Shown: positions 28,101-35,604 of the stretch, piece after piece | Position numbering within the stretch: the first letter of the stretch is position 1 | How the letters are laid out: each line of letters starts with the position of its first letter | NCBI GenBank assembly: GCA_024684215.1 | Contig: JAIKXH010000019.1 | Coordinates: 1-36,291 of the forward strand | From: Lachnospiraceae bacterium | Lineage (GTDB): Bacteria > Bacillota > Clostridia > Lachnospirales > Lachnospiraceae | DNA length: 36,291 bases | Direction: 5' to 3' | Notes under the pieces: generated by a model | Told to the model about the DNA's origin: nothing | The model's database searches: none | The model's input: the letters and a program-made list of their open reading frames with translations, nothing else | Translations under genes and position numbers: made by a program

Positions 28101-28696
28101 CGTCCGCAAAATCGCTTGATCTAAACAAAGTATATGACGGAAGACAGATGCAGCTACCGATGTATATGGCCCAGGAACTTGACAGGCTGCGCAAGGAAAA
28201 TATTACAAGTTATCCTGCGGGAATGTTTTATTATCATGTCGAAGATCCTGTTATAAACGTATCCGCCCCGGATGACGATGAAAAAAACAAAAAGGAGCGC
28301 ATAAAAGCTTCGAAGCTGAGCGGATATGTCACAAATGACGACAGGATCATATCCATGAACGATGAGGAATTATCTAACCAAAGCGGAGATTCGGATGTAA
28401 TCAGAGTGACCTATAAAGCAGACAAGACTACGAGCGCTGCCTCCAAGGTCATGTCGATGGATGATATGAATGCCATTATGACATACACCAAAAATATTGC
28501 CTGTGAAATGGGCGAAGAAATTTTGGACGGAGATATTACGATAAATCCTATTGAGGGTGATAGCTGCAATTACTGTGCATTTAAGGCATCATGCCCTTTG
28601 GATGCAAGAATAAAGGGTTACAGTAAGAGAACCTCAAATAAGATGGACGATAAAACGATAATGAAAGCCATCAGGGAGAAAAACAGTGGCAATTAA
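25148..28696 (+). CDS. addB: ATP-dependent helicase/nuclease subunit B (AddB)
   Basis: A 1182-residue subunit of the AddAB (RexAB) helicase-nuclease, which resects DNA double-strand ends for recombination. Walker A is GPSGSGKTT near the N-terminus. The C-terminal RecB-type nuclease has VRIVDYKSS and DGRQMQLPMY. Four cysteines C825, C1140, C1143 and C1149 (LESYTLCHYG; SCNYCAFKASC) form the 4Fe-4S iron-staple motif that holds the nuclease domain, with the C...CxxCx5C spacing of B. subtilis AddB. ATG 25148 is preferred; an in-frame GTG at 25136 would add four residues. addA overlaps its end by 11 bases. Confidence 0.96.
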   Translation: MGNLKFIFGPSGSGKTTKIYKDILKLASENHNKNFLVIVPDQFTMQTQMQLSRMSKSGGILNIDVLSFGRLTHRIMTEVGWSETPVLDDTGKCLVLQRVAGRISDRLPVLGNRLGRQGYIHEVKSVISEFMQYGLSPSDIDKINETMKGKGAFNAKLSDLRTLYEEFKKYIEGNFITREEKLDILREIMPSSRVLSESIVVFDGFTGFTPIQINVIEDIMALADETWVSLVLGKNEKIEDCQDMQSLFYLSGKTYDSLIKRAKNVSAEVLPSEYCDYVYNAPGIHFLGENIFRTGKAVYKESTSEHKNLSMPDSGAEEKTARDIVMFQASNISEEVHQAALYIARELRNSGDLQYRDIVLVTGDLEGYAPYYEREFTRMNIPYFLDRTNGIRLNPVIEGIRSILGIFMNNFSEEAVFRYLRSGISGFEENATDELEAFVRKTGVRGYKAWSRVFEYRTAWGEEAKKDKDKQQKIEAELSAINETRASFMKQTESFFKASGNVSGEEVKVPGKNTKKRVSEYVFMVYDFLENIDVFGKLCDYADEFAKEGDLVREKEYRQVYKKVCELLEQVTNLLGEDEITLKEFYEILDAGFGEIRIGTIPGTVDKVLIGDIERTRVPSAKILFFMGANDGNIPKNTDKGGIISDLERESLRENGFELAPTPREEMYSQRLYLYMNMTKPKDRLYISFAGLDSSGKSLRPSYICEMVKRMFPDIKLQNPERERITEQIVGKKEGLRFLADELRRYAEIPNYKDNLVYTLYSAFGEGEKNDKRKCIKEAAFSLYKPVKLDKSIAEKIYCDASEEGREDEAILRSSISRLESYTLCHYGFFLKYGLRLKEDEIFEIKNTDTGNIFHSVLEQFSDKLKEDGLAWTEFDDKYAEEKVGYILEEITDVYGSSVFMASERTRHSIKRLKNALVNSVLTIRYQIKKGKFIPSKFEVPFKSEMPMKAQNGKKRTLRLRGKIDRVDTANDGGEVFVRIVDYKSSAKSLDLNKVYDGRQMQLPMYMAQELDRLRKENITSYPAGMFYYHVEDPVINVSAPDDDEKNKKERIKASKLSGYVTNDDRIISMNDEELSNQSGDSDVIRVTYKADKTTSAASKVMSMDDMNAIMTYTKNIACEMGEEILDGDITINPIEGDSCNYCAFKASCPLDARIKGYSKRTSNKMDDKTIMKAIREKNSGN

Positions 28697-31600
28697 GTTT
28701 ACGGATGACCAGCAAAAAGTCATAGATATCAGGGATAAAAATGTGCTTGTCAGCGCTGCTGCGGGAAGCGGTAAAACTGCGGTTCTTGTCGAGAGAATCG
28801 TCTCTTTGGTGTGTGATGAAAAAAATAAGACCGATATAGATGAGCTTTTGGTAGTTACTTTTACCAAGGCGGCAGCTGCCGAGATGAGAGAGAGGGTTTG
28901 CAAGAGAATCGGCGAAAAGCTTGAGGAGAATCCTTCATCAGCACATCTTCAAAAACAGTACACGCTTGTACACAGGGCTATGATAACCACCATTGACTCT
29001 TTTTGTCAGAATGTGCTGAGAAATCATTTTTCAAAGATAGATTTCGATCCCGATTTCAGAGTCATGGATGAGGGTGAAAAAGAGCTTATGAGAAGGGATG
29101 TTCTCGAGACTCTCCTTGAAGAAAAATATGCTTCGGGCGATGAAGATTTTTTGGCTGCGGCCATGTTTTTTTCAGCAGGTAAAAACAATGATTCCGAGTT
29201 TGAAAGCGAGATTTTGGAACTTCAGGAATTCTCTGAAAGCTTTGCCTGGCCGGAAAAGTATTTACTTGAGAGAAAAGATGACCATGCAGATACATTAAAT
29301 TCGTTAAAAGAAAAGCCGATAGGAATATTTTTCTACAGGTATTTAAAAGGAATAACCGAAGGTTACATATCTGACTATGAGAGGATGCTTGCTCTTTGCG
29401 ATAAAGAGTACGGCCCGGAAAAGTATAAGGATATGCTCACGGATGAACTTGGCGTTCTTTTGGATGTAAAAAATGTAAAAGATACAACCGGTATTTTAAA
29501 CGTAATTAAGAGATATACAGAGACGGTAGGAACGCTAAATCGCTATTCCACAGGCTTCAAAAAGGGTGAAGAGAATTCCTTTGAGGTGACAAAAAAGGAA
29601 GAATTAAAGACAGAATGCACCGGACTTAGGAACAATGTAAAGGATGGCGCAAAAGATTTAATAAAAGAATTTTTAACTCCCGGGCTTGAAGAAAAGGCTG
29701 CCATTTCCGATAAATGCGCGCCTTACATGGATACGCTCATAGATATAACAGTGGAGTTTCGCAGGCGTTTTCTTGCCGAAAAAAAGGAAAAGCATGTGGT
29801 GGATTTCGGTGACCTTGAACACTTCGCGCTTGACATACTTGTAAGCGAAGACGGAAAGCCCACGTCCGCGGCATCCGAGTACAGAGAGCATTTTAAAGAG
29901 ATCATGGTGGACGAGTATCAGGACTCAAACCTTGTCCAGGATGTTATTCTTGATGCAATTTCATCTGACGATCCTTTAAAGTACGACAGGTTTATGGTAG
30001 GAGACGTAAAGCAAAGTATTTACGGCTTCAGACAGGCAAGGCCGGATCTTTTCCTCGAAAAGTATGACACTTACAAGGAAAAAGAAGGCTGTGAGAGGAT
30101 AGACCTTTCTATGAACTTCAGAAGCCGTAAAGAAGTCATAGACAGTGTCAATGAGATTTTTGAGAGGATAATGCATCAAAAGACCGGCTCCATCGAGTAT
30201 GATAAAGCGTCAAGGTTAAATATGGGTGCATCTTACCCTGAGGCTGAGGGATTAAAAACTGAGCTTATCCTGATGGATTCGGCCATCACGGATGAAATAA
30301 ACGGTGGCGAGAATTATAAAGACAGCAGCGATAATAAAGATAAAAGAGACAACGACTCAGGAGATGAAATCAAAAATGATTCTTCGGACGATGATGGCGA
30401 TTACAGAAAAGAGGAAGCAGAGAGTTTAGTCCTCGCAAATCTTGTCAGAAAAGCCATGTCCGGATATGTTACAGAGGTGATAAAGACAGATGAAGGAGAA
30501 GTAAAAAGACTTCGTCCGGTCAGATACTCCGATATCGTAATCTTGCACAGAAGTCCTTCAAAAATAGCTGAGCCCTTGGGCAAGATATTTGAGGAGGAAG
30601 GCATACCGGTTTCGATTACCCAGGGAGGCGGATACTTTTCCGCACCTGAAGTAAGATGTGTTTTACAGCTGATAAGGACCATAAATAATCCTCTTTCAGA
30701 CATACCTTTGTACGGCAGCCTGATATCGGTGTTTGGAGGATTAAATGAATCTGAAGTGGCCCGAGTAAAGGCAAAATATCCCGAGGATAATCTTTGGACT
30801 GCAGTGAAAAAAGAGTTGCCGGATTTTGCAAATAAGATTTCGAGGTACAGAAAAACTTCCACCTACAGAAGCATAAGAGAGCTTTTGCAGCTTATATTTG
30901 ACGAGCATGATTATATTGAATATGTAACTGCTCTCCCTGCCGGAGCAAAGAGGAGAGCTAACATTGAGATGCTCCTTAATTATGCTTCTGATTTTGAAAA
31001 GACAAGTTACTACGGTCTTTTTCATTTCATCAGATATATAGACCAGCTTCAAAAATACACTACGGACAATACCTCTGAGGCGGATGTATTGGGCGAAAAT
31101 GCAGACGTAGTAAGGCTTATGTCCATCCACAAGAGTAAAGGTCTGGAGTTTCCCATAACTATACTTGCGGGAATGGGAAAGAAATTTAATTTCATGGACA
31201 CCACCGCAAAGATTGTTCATGACAATGAGCTTGGCCTCGGATGCGATTATATTGACCTTGAAAACATGACAAAGTATAAGAGCATAAGAAAAGAGATAAT
31301 CGCAAAAAAGCTCAAAGAGGATACTCTCGCTGAGGAGCTGAGGCTTTTATATGTAGCCATGACAAGAGCAAAAGAAAAACTCATCATGGTCGGAAAGATA
31401 AAGAATGCAGAGAAAGTTTTCAAAAAAATAAAAGAGAGCTCCCCGGATGAACTTTCCTACGGCAAATTTATAGCAGCAGCGAGCTACTTTGATTTTGTGC
31501 TTCCTGTAGTCGGAGAATGTGGCAGTATAGATATAAGTCATATAAAAGCCGACGATATACAAATCGGTAAAATCTCGAAACAGCTTGATAATGAGGATAA

Positions 31601-32423
31601 GAAAATTGCGCTTGAAAGAGCCGAAGAAATGGCTGATTTCAAAGAACTGAAAAAGATTGAGGAGAGATTTGATTACGTTTATCCTTTTGAAAATCTAAGT
31701 AAGCTCTATACCAAGACCACGGTTTCGGAGCTTAAGATGGCAGCTATGCTTGATGAGGATGAGACGGCCTACGAAAAGTTTGAAAGCAGGGAAACCGAGA
31801 AGTATATACCTGAATTTAAGCGCGAAAATAAGGGCATAACCGGAACGGTAAGAGGAAATTCGTACCACAGAGTCATGGAGATAATGGACTTTGACAGAAC
31901 TGCCGGAAAGGCTGTGGGCGGAAGGATCGATACCTATGAGCAGTACAGCAAATTATTATCCGAAAAGGCTTTAGAGTTAAAGCGCTGTTTAAATGAGTTT
32001 TTGGAGGAAGAATTAAGAGAACATCGAATATCGGATGAATGCTTTGAGGCTGTAAACCAATCAAAGATCATTAAATTCCTCGAAAGCAAGCTGGCTTTTA
32101 GAATGTGGAAGAGCGTGGAAAAAAATGAACTTTTCAGAGAGCAGCCCTTTGTTTTATCGCTTCCCGCAAGCAAAGTAAACAATGATTTCCCCGAAAGCGA
32201 GAACGTTATAATACAGGGTATAATCGATGCCTATTTCGTAGAAGACGGAAAGATAGTGCTTTTAGACTACAAGACGGACAGCGTTGAAAATGTAAACGAG
32301 CTGGTAAAAAGGTATGAGACGCAGCTTGATTACTATGAGGAGGCCTTAGAGCGCCTAACAGGACTTAAGGTCAGCGAGAGAGTGCTATATTCCTTTAGCC
32401 TCGGAGAAGAAGTTACATGTTAA
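28686..32423 (+). CDS. addA: ATP-dependent helicase/nuclease subunit A (AddA)
   Basis: A 1245-residue UvrD-type helicase with a C-terminal nuclease. It starts at GTG 28686 inside the addB end with AGGGAG just upstream, so translation is coupled. Helicase motifs are AAAGSGKT (24-31, Walker A), VDEYQDSN, GDVKQSIYGFRQARPDLF, LSMNFRSR, RLMSIHKSKGLEFPI and LLYVAMTRAKEKL. The nuclease has GNSYHRVMEIMDF, GIIDAYFVEDGKIVLLDYKTD and YETQLDYYEEAL. Residues 535-576 are an Asp/Asn/Ser/Lys-rich insertion that looks disordered. The last codons and stop form the first unit of a degenerate repeat. Confidence 0.96.
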   Translation: MAIKFTDDQQKVIDIRDKNVLVSAAAGSGKTAVLVERIVSLVCDEKNKTDIDELLVVTFTKAAAAEMRERVCKRIGEKLEENPSSAHLQKQYTLVHRAMITTIDSFCQNVLRNHFSKIDFDPDFRVMDEGEKELMRRDVLETLLEEKYASGDEDFLAAAMFFSAGKNNDSEFESEILELQEFSESFAWPEKYLLERKDDHADTLNSLKEKPIGIFFYRYLKGITEGYISDYERMLALCDKEYGPEKYKDMLTDELGVLLDVKNVKDTTGILNVIKRYTETVGTLNRYSTGFKKGEENSFEVTKKEELKTECTGLRNNVKDGAKDLIKEFLTPGLEEKAAISDKCAPYMDTLIDITVEFRRRFLAEKKEKHVVDFGDLEHFALDILVSEDGKPTSAASEYREHFKEIMVDEYQDSNLVQDVILDAISSDDPLKYDRFMVGDVKQSIYGFRQARPDLFLEKYDTYKEKEGCERIDLSMNFRSRKEVIDSVNEIFERIMHQKTGSIEYDKASRLNMGASYPEAEGLKTELILMDSAITDEINGGENYKDSSDNKDKRDNDSGDEIKNDSSDDDGDYRKEEAESLVLANLVRKAMSGYVTEVIKTDEGEVKRLRPVRYSDIVILHRSPSKIAEPLGKIFEEEGIPVSITQGGGYFSAPEVRCVLQLIRTINNPLSDIPLYGSLISVFGGLNESEVARVKAKYPEDNLWTAVKKELPDFANKISRYRKTSTYRSIRELLQLIFDEHDYIEYVTALPAGAKRRANIEMLLNYASDFEKTSYYGLFHFIRYIDQLQKYTTDNTSEADVLGENADVVRLMSIHKSKGLEFPITILAGMGKKFNFMDTTAKIVHDNELGLGCDYIDLENMTKYKSIRKEIIAKKLKEDTLAEELRLLYVAMTRAKEKLIMVGKIKNAEKVFKKIKESSPDELSYGKFIAAASYFDFVLPVVGECGSIDISHIKADDIQIGKISKQLDNEDKKIALERAEEMADFKELKKIEERFDYVYPFENLSKLYTKTTVSELKMAAMLDEDETAYEKFESRETEKYIPEFKRENKGITGTVRGNSYHRVMEIMDFDRTAGKAVGGRIDTYEQYSKLLSEKALELKRCLNEFLEEELREHRISDECFEAVNQSKIIKFLESKLAFRMWKSVEKNELFREQPFVLSLPASKVNNDFPESENVIIQGIIDAYFVEDGKIVLLDYKTDSVENVNELVKRYETQLDYYEEALERLTGLKVSERVLYSFSLGEEVTC

Positions 32424-32525
32424 AATTTCCGACCTTATATGTCAAAATATAAAGCGTCACATGGTAATATACAAAAACATTACATGTTAAATACAAAAAA
32501 ACGTTATATGTAAAATACAAAACCC
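32413..32525. repeat. Five degenerate 22-24 bp tandem repeats running from the addA stop to the terminator
   Basis: Units at 32413-32434, 32435-32456, 32457-32479, 32480-32503 and 32504-32525 share the core T(T/C)AyATG(T/G)-AA-AT followed by an A-rich half (units 3-5 contain TACAAAA). The first contains the last codons and stop of addA, and the last runs into the terminator stem. Nothing else is seen in this stretch. Confidence 0.75.
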
Positions 32526-32553
32526 TCCTTGGCGTAAAGCCTCGGAGGGTTTT
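32519..32553. terminator. Bidirectional terminator between addA and thiT
   Basis: A 10-bp perfect stem (AAAACCCTCC at 32519-32528, GGAGGGTTTT at 32544-32553) contains an inner GGC/GCC hairpin. The A/T flanks provide a T-run in both directions, which suits the convergent addA (plus) and thiT (minus) genes. Confidence 0.88.
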
Positions 32554-32629
32554 GCATATAATCGTCGGAGTTACCAAAAACTACCTTTTTAAAATCTGAC
32601 AAATATTATCTAAACTGTAAGTTAAATAA

Positions 32630-33361
32630 TTAGTTTGCTGCAGTCTTGGCATTTGAAGAAACTGCCTTACTGTCTGATTGAGCCATAGTAACAATCTTTG
32701 CGATGGCCTTCTTAACAGGGGGAATCTGAAGGACAATGATGGTAAGGATCATTTCTGCAAGGATGTAGCTGTAGTTGTAAACAATTGAATAGATGCTTGT
32801 AAGGCTTACAGGGAACCACTCGGGCATGTAATCCATCCAGTACATATATCCGCCTACGGTGTGGAATAAACCGCGAACAAGACAAGCTACAATGTAACCG
32901 ATGAGCATACCGTTTTTCTTTTTATACCAGATTCCGGCAAGTCCGAGAGCGGTAAATGCGAAAAAGTAATCACAGCAGGTCTGGAACGGTGAAAGGAAAT
33001 ATGTTCCGCCGGACTGGATAAACTGCAATAAGCTGTATGCGAATGCAGTGATGAGACCTACGTTGATTCCGTATACATATCCGATAAATGTGATGAAAAA
33101 CATTGAGAATAAAGTAACGGAGCCGCCCATGGGCATCTCAAATTTGATAAATGATGTTGCAAAAGCAAGAGCAAGTGCGATTCCGGCAAAAGCCAAAGTC
33201 TTTGATGAGAAACGTTCGGTTTTCTGCTTGCGGCCGACAATAATCGCAGCTACGGCGATAGCAATGATCATAAGAGCTATGATTGCAATATAGCCGGGCT
33301 TGGCAAGTTCGTAATAATCCCCGTAATCGGGATCCTGAATGTGGGTAATAAAAAATGACAT
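32630..33361 (-). CDS. thiT: Energy-coupled thiamine transporter ThiT (ECF S component)
   Basis: A 243-residue polytopic membrane protein with an N-terminal TM helix followed by the six-helix core of ThiT/YuaJ (TLFSMFFITFIGYVYGINVGLITAFAYSLLQFI; YFLSPFQTCCDYFFAFTALGLAG; RGLFHTVGGYMYWMDYMPEW). Aromatic-rich segments such as YWMDYMPEW match the thiamine-binding region. It acts with the shared ECF module (EcfA, EcfA', EcfT), which is not in the window. GGAGG lies 7 bases before the ATG and at the 3' edge of a TPP riboswitch, which independently supports thiamine as the substrate. The C-terminal tail (SDSKAVSSNAKTAAN) is unusual but probably harmless. Confidence 0.95.
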   Translation of the reverse strand: MSFFITHIQDPDYGDYYELAKPGYIAIIALMIIAIAVAAIIVGRKQKTERFSSKTLAFAGIALALAFATSFIKFEMPMGGSVTLFSMFFITFIGYVYGINVGLITAFAYSLLQFIQSGGTYFLSPFQTCCDYFFAFTALGLAGIWYKKKNGMLIGYIVACLVRGLFHTVGGYMYWMDYMPEWFPVSLTSIYSIVYNYSYILAEMILTIIVLQIPPVKKAIAKIVTMAQSDSKAVSSNAKTAAN

Positions 33362-33370
33362 TAAATGCCT

Positions 33371-33482
33371 CCTTCCGCCGGTACTAACCGGATCAAGTAA
33401 TAAGGGTTTTAGGGCGAATGCATGTAGATTTACATTGCCCTATTCTCAGCGTTACGGAAATTTTGTTTCCTTTGCACCCCTG
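33371..33482 (-). promoter_or_regulatory. TPP (THI-box) riboswitch controlling thiT
   Basis: On the minus strand the conserved aptamer parts appear in order: GGGGTGC (33480-33474), a GGAAA/TTTCC hairpin, CTGAGA (33449-33444), AGGG/CCCT pairing around a variable P3 arm, then CTTGATCCGGTTAGTACCGG followed by CGGAAGG (33397-33371). The 3' end GGAAGG runs into AAGGAGG (33374-33368), the ribosome binding site of thiT, and no terminator hairpin with a T-run lies between aptamer and gene. Control is therefore most likely at translation initiation: TPP binding would hide the ribosome binding site. Confidence 0.95.
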
Positions 33483-33533
33483 GCAACGCTATGAATTTTT
33501 AGAGTGAACGCTAATTGCATTTCACGATTAGTT

Positions 33534-33562
33534 ATATTAATATTTGATTGAGAATATGTCAA
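33534..33562 (-). promoter_or_regulatory. Promoter of thiT
   Basis: On the minus strand TTGACA (33562-33557), 17 bases, then TAATAT (33539-33534) form a near-consensus sigma-A promoter. The expected start near 33527 leaves a leader of about 165 bases containing the riboswitch. Confidence 0.8.
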
Positions 33563-33566
33563 GAAA

Positions 33567-33646
33567 GAAATTTTGATCATCTCGCAGAACACAGAAATTT
33601 TGAACATCTCACAGAATACTTTGTGAATTTTGATCACCTCGCAGAA
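33567..33646. repeat. Three imperfect repeats between thiT promoter and ttcA-like gene
   Basis: Copies at 33567-33589, 33594-33616 and 33624-33646 share the core AATTTTGATCATCTCGCAG with a few changes each, with period 27 and 30 bases. They lie directly upstream of the thiT -35 region and about 60 bases before the ttcA-like start. Confidence 0.85.
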
Positions 33647-33705
33647 TATATTCAAGAAAGATTATGTGATCCAAACGCATTATACAGATAGGCTGATTTA
33701 CGGAT

Positions 33706-34527
33706 ATGGAAGAAAAAGAGATTACCTGCCGCGATATAGAGCGCAGTATTATAAAGACATTCAGAAAAGAAATATGGTGTAAATTCACCAAGGCAATAAA
33801 TGAATATGAACTTATATCCGACGGTGATAAAATAGCCGTCTGTATTTCGGGCGGAAAAGATTCCATGGTTATGGCTAAGCTTTTTCAGGAACTGATTCGT
33901 CACGGAAAGCATAATTTTGAGCTGGAGTTTATTGTCATGGACCCCGGGTATGCTCCGGCAAACAGGGCACAGATTGAGAAAAACGCAGCGATTATGGAGA
34001 TACCCGTGCATATTTTTGAGACGGATATATTTGATGCCACAACGGAGATAGGTTCCAATATCTGTTATATGTGCGCCAGGATGAGACGCGGAAATCTCTA
34101 TGCCAAGGCAAAGGAACTCGGCTGTAACAAAATTGCACTCGGGCACCATTATGATGATGTTATAGAGACTATACTGATGGGTATGCTTTATGGCGGACAG
34201 ATGCAGGGCATGATGCCGAAACTCCACAGTACCAATTTTGAGGGAATGGAGCTTATAAGACCGCTGTATCTGATAAGAGAACGCGACATAATACGTTGGA
34301 AAAATCACAATAATCTCACATTTTTAGGCTGTGCCTGCAAGGTGACGCAGAGCGAGGAAGGCTCAAAGCGAAAGGAGATAAAAAATCTTATCTATGAGCT
34401 AGAGAGCAAGTCTCCCGAAATCGCGTTCAATATTTTTAGATCGGCACAGAATGTAAATATCGACACCCTTATAGAGTATAAGCAAAAAGGTGTGAGACAT
34501 AATTTTTTGGAAACCTATAATGACTAA
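33706..34527 (+). CDS. ttcA: TtcA-family tRNA 2-thiocytidine biosynthesis protein
   Basis: A 273-residue PP-loop ATPase. The P-loop motif SGGKDS is at residues 48-53. A CxxC pair C120/C123 (ICYMCARMRRG) and a C209/C211 pair (LGCACKV) would bind the Fe-S cluster used in TtcA-type thiolation. KIALGHHYDDVIETILMGMLYGGQ is also typical of the family. TtcA thiolates C32 of certain tRNAs; TtuA-like proteins thiolate T54, so the exact target is uncertain. The end overlaps the next gene (dus) by 8 bases, giving an operon of two tRNA-modifying enzymes. The ribosome binding site is weak. Confidence 0.88.
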   Translation: MEEKEITCRDIERSIIKTFRKEIWCKFTKAINEYELISDGDKIAVCISGGKDSMVMAKLFQELIRHGKHNFELEFIVMDPGYAPANRAQIEKNAAIMEIPVHIFETDIFDATTEIGSNICYMCARMRRGNLYAKAKELGCNKIALGHHYDDVIETILMGMLYGGQMQGMMPKLHSTNFEGMELIRPLYLIRERDIIRWKNHNNLTFLGCACKVTQSEEGSKRKEIKNLIYELESKSPEIAFNIFRSAQNVNIDTLIEYKQKGVRHNFLETYND

Positions 34528-35506
34528 TATATATTTTGCCCCGATGGAGGGAATCACAACTCCGACATACCGTAAAGTACACAGAAAGTACTTCGGAGGA
34601 ATAGATAAATATTTTTCGCCTTTTATAGTGGTCACAAGCGCTCATCATTTGAAAAAAAGAGAGACAAGGGAATACATTCCGTTTGAGGAAAATATGGTGC
34701 CTCAGATTTTGACCGCCGGTGGATGCGATATGGCATGGGCAGCAAAAATGTTAAAGAACCTGGGATACGGAGAGGTGAATTTAAATCTCGGATGTCCCGC
34801 TGCAACCGTGGTAACTAAAGGAAAAGGCTCGGGACTTTTGAGGGATAAATATAAGCTTGAGAAGTTTTTTGAGGAGTTGTTTTCGGAAAGCGATCTGCCC
34901 GAAATCTCCATAAAGACAAGATGCGGTTTTGTTTATCATGAGGAAGCGGAAGAACTTGCAAAGATATATGCAAAATACCCCTTTAAGGAGATAATAGTCC
35001 ACCCGAGAATAAGGGAGGAATACTATCAGGGAAGCCCCAATTTGGAATCTTTTGAGATCATAAAGAAAAAGGCTAACAGCCCGGTTGTATATAATGGCGA
35101 TATTTATTCCGTATCGGGGTATGAAGAGATAATTAAAAAATTCCCGGATATATCCGGCGTCATGATAGGAAGAGGACTCCTTATAAATCCTGCTTTGGCG
35201 GAAGAAATCAAAGAAAAAGAGGATTACGCAAATACAAATCGTGAAAATACCGGCAGTCGGATGGATAATAACAGGCATAATGCCGGTAGAGGTATATATA
35301 ACCAACGGATATCTGATTTTATGAGCGAGCTCTATGATGAATATATGGTCATTATGAGCGGTGAGAGGGATGTGCTTTTTAAACTAAAAGAGCTTTGGAC
35401 TTATCTGTCTAAAAACTATCCCGATGCGGCGCAGGAGTATAAGGCCGTAATGAAATCAAAAAACGGCGCGGAATATAAGGCTGCGGTAAGGAGAATTATC
35501 GGATAA
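34520..35506 (+). CDS. dus: tRNA-dihydrouridine synthase
   Basis: A 328-residue FMN enzyme that reduces uridine to dihydrouridine in tRNA. Diagnostic blocks are YFAPMEGITTPTYR, NLNLGCPAATVVTKGKGSGLL with catalytic C92, IKTRCG, EIIVHPR, VVYNGDIYS and GVMIGRGLLINPAL. A stretch at residues 235-263 (NTNRENTGSRMDNNRHN...) rich in Asn/Arg/Gly is inserted before the C-terminal helical domain and looks disordered. It overlaps ttcA by 8 bases. Exact uridine position (DusA/B/C class) cannot be set from sequence reading. Confidence 0.94.
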   Translation: MTNIYFAPMEGITTPTYRKVHRKYFGGIDKYFSPFIVVTSAHHLKKRETREYIPFEENMVPQILTAGGCDMAWAAKMLKNLGYGEVNLNLGCPAATVVTKGKGSGLLRDKYKLEKFFEELFSESDLPEISIKTRCGFVYHEEAEELAKIYAKYPFKEIIVHPRIREEYYQGSPNLESFEIIKKKANSPVVYNGDIYSVSGYEEIIKKFPDISGVMIGRGLLINPALAEEIKEKEDYANTNRENTGSRMDNNRHNAGRGIYNQRISDFMSELYDEYMVIMSGERDVLFKLKELWTYLSKNYPDAAQEYKAVMKSKNGAEYKAAVRRIIG

Positions 35507-35604
35507 AAGAAGTGTCAAAGGTAAAAAACGATATCGTAAACGGAAAAAGAATTTACAGATAAAACGGGTATCATATGAATAGCAATATAAACAGGAGGTA
35601 TGGC

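Noticed and set aside
30741-31220. Minus-strand open frame of 159 codons opposite addA
   Set aside because: Lies within helicase motif-containing addA; no start signals or domain.
32413-32525. Repeat array considered as CRISPR
   Set aside because: No unique spacers; units are contiguous and degenerate.
33452-33655. Minus-strand 67-codon frame with repeated FCExxKI peptides upstream of thiT
   Set aside because: It covers the thiT promoter and runs into the TPP aptamer, so it cannot be transcribed from that promoter as a leader. Kept only as an alternative reading of the repeats.
33652-34308. Minus-strand open frame of 218 codons opposite the ttcA-like gene
   Set aside because: The plus strand carries complete PP-loop and cysteine motifs; the opposite frame has no recognisable domain.
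34781-35305. Minus-strand open frame of 174 codons opposite dus
   Set aside because: Shadow of dus, which has all catalytic motifs on the plus strand.
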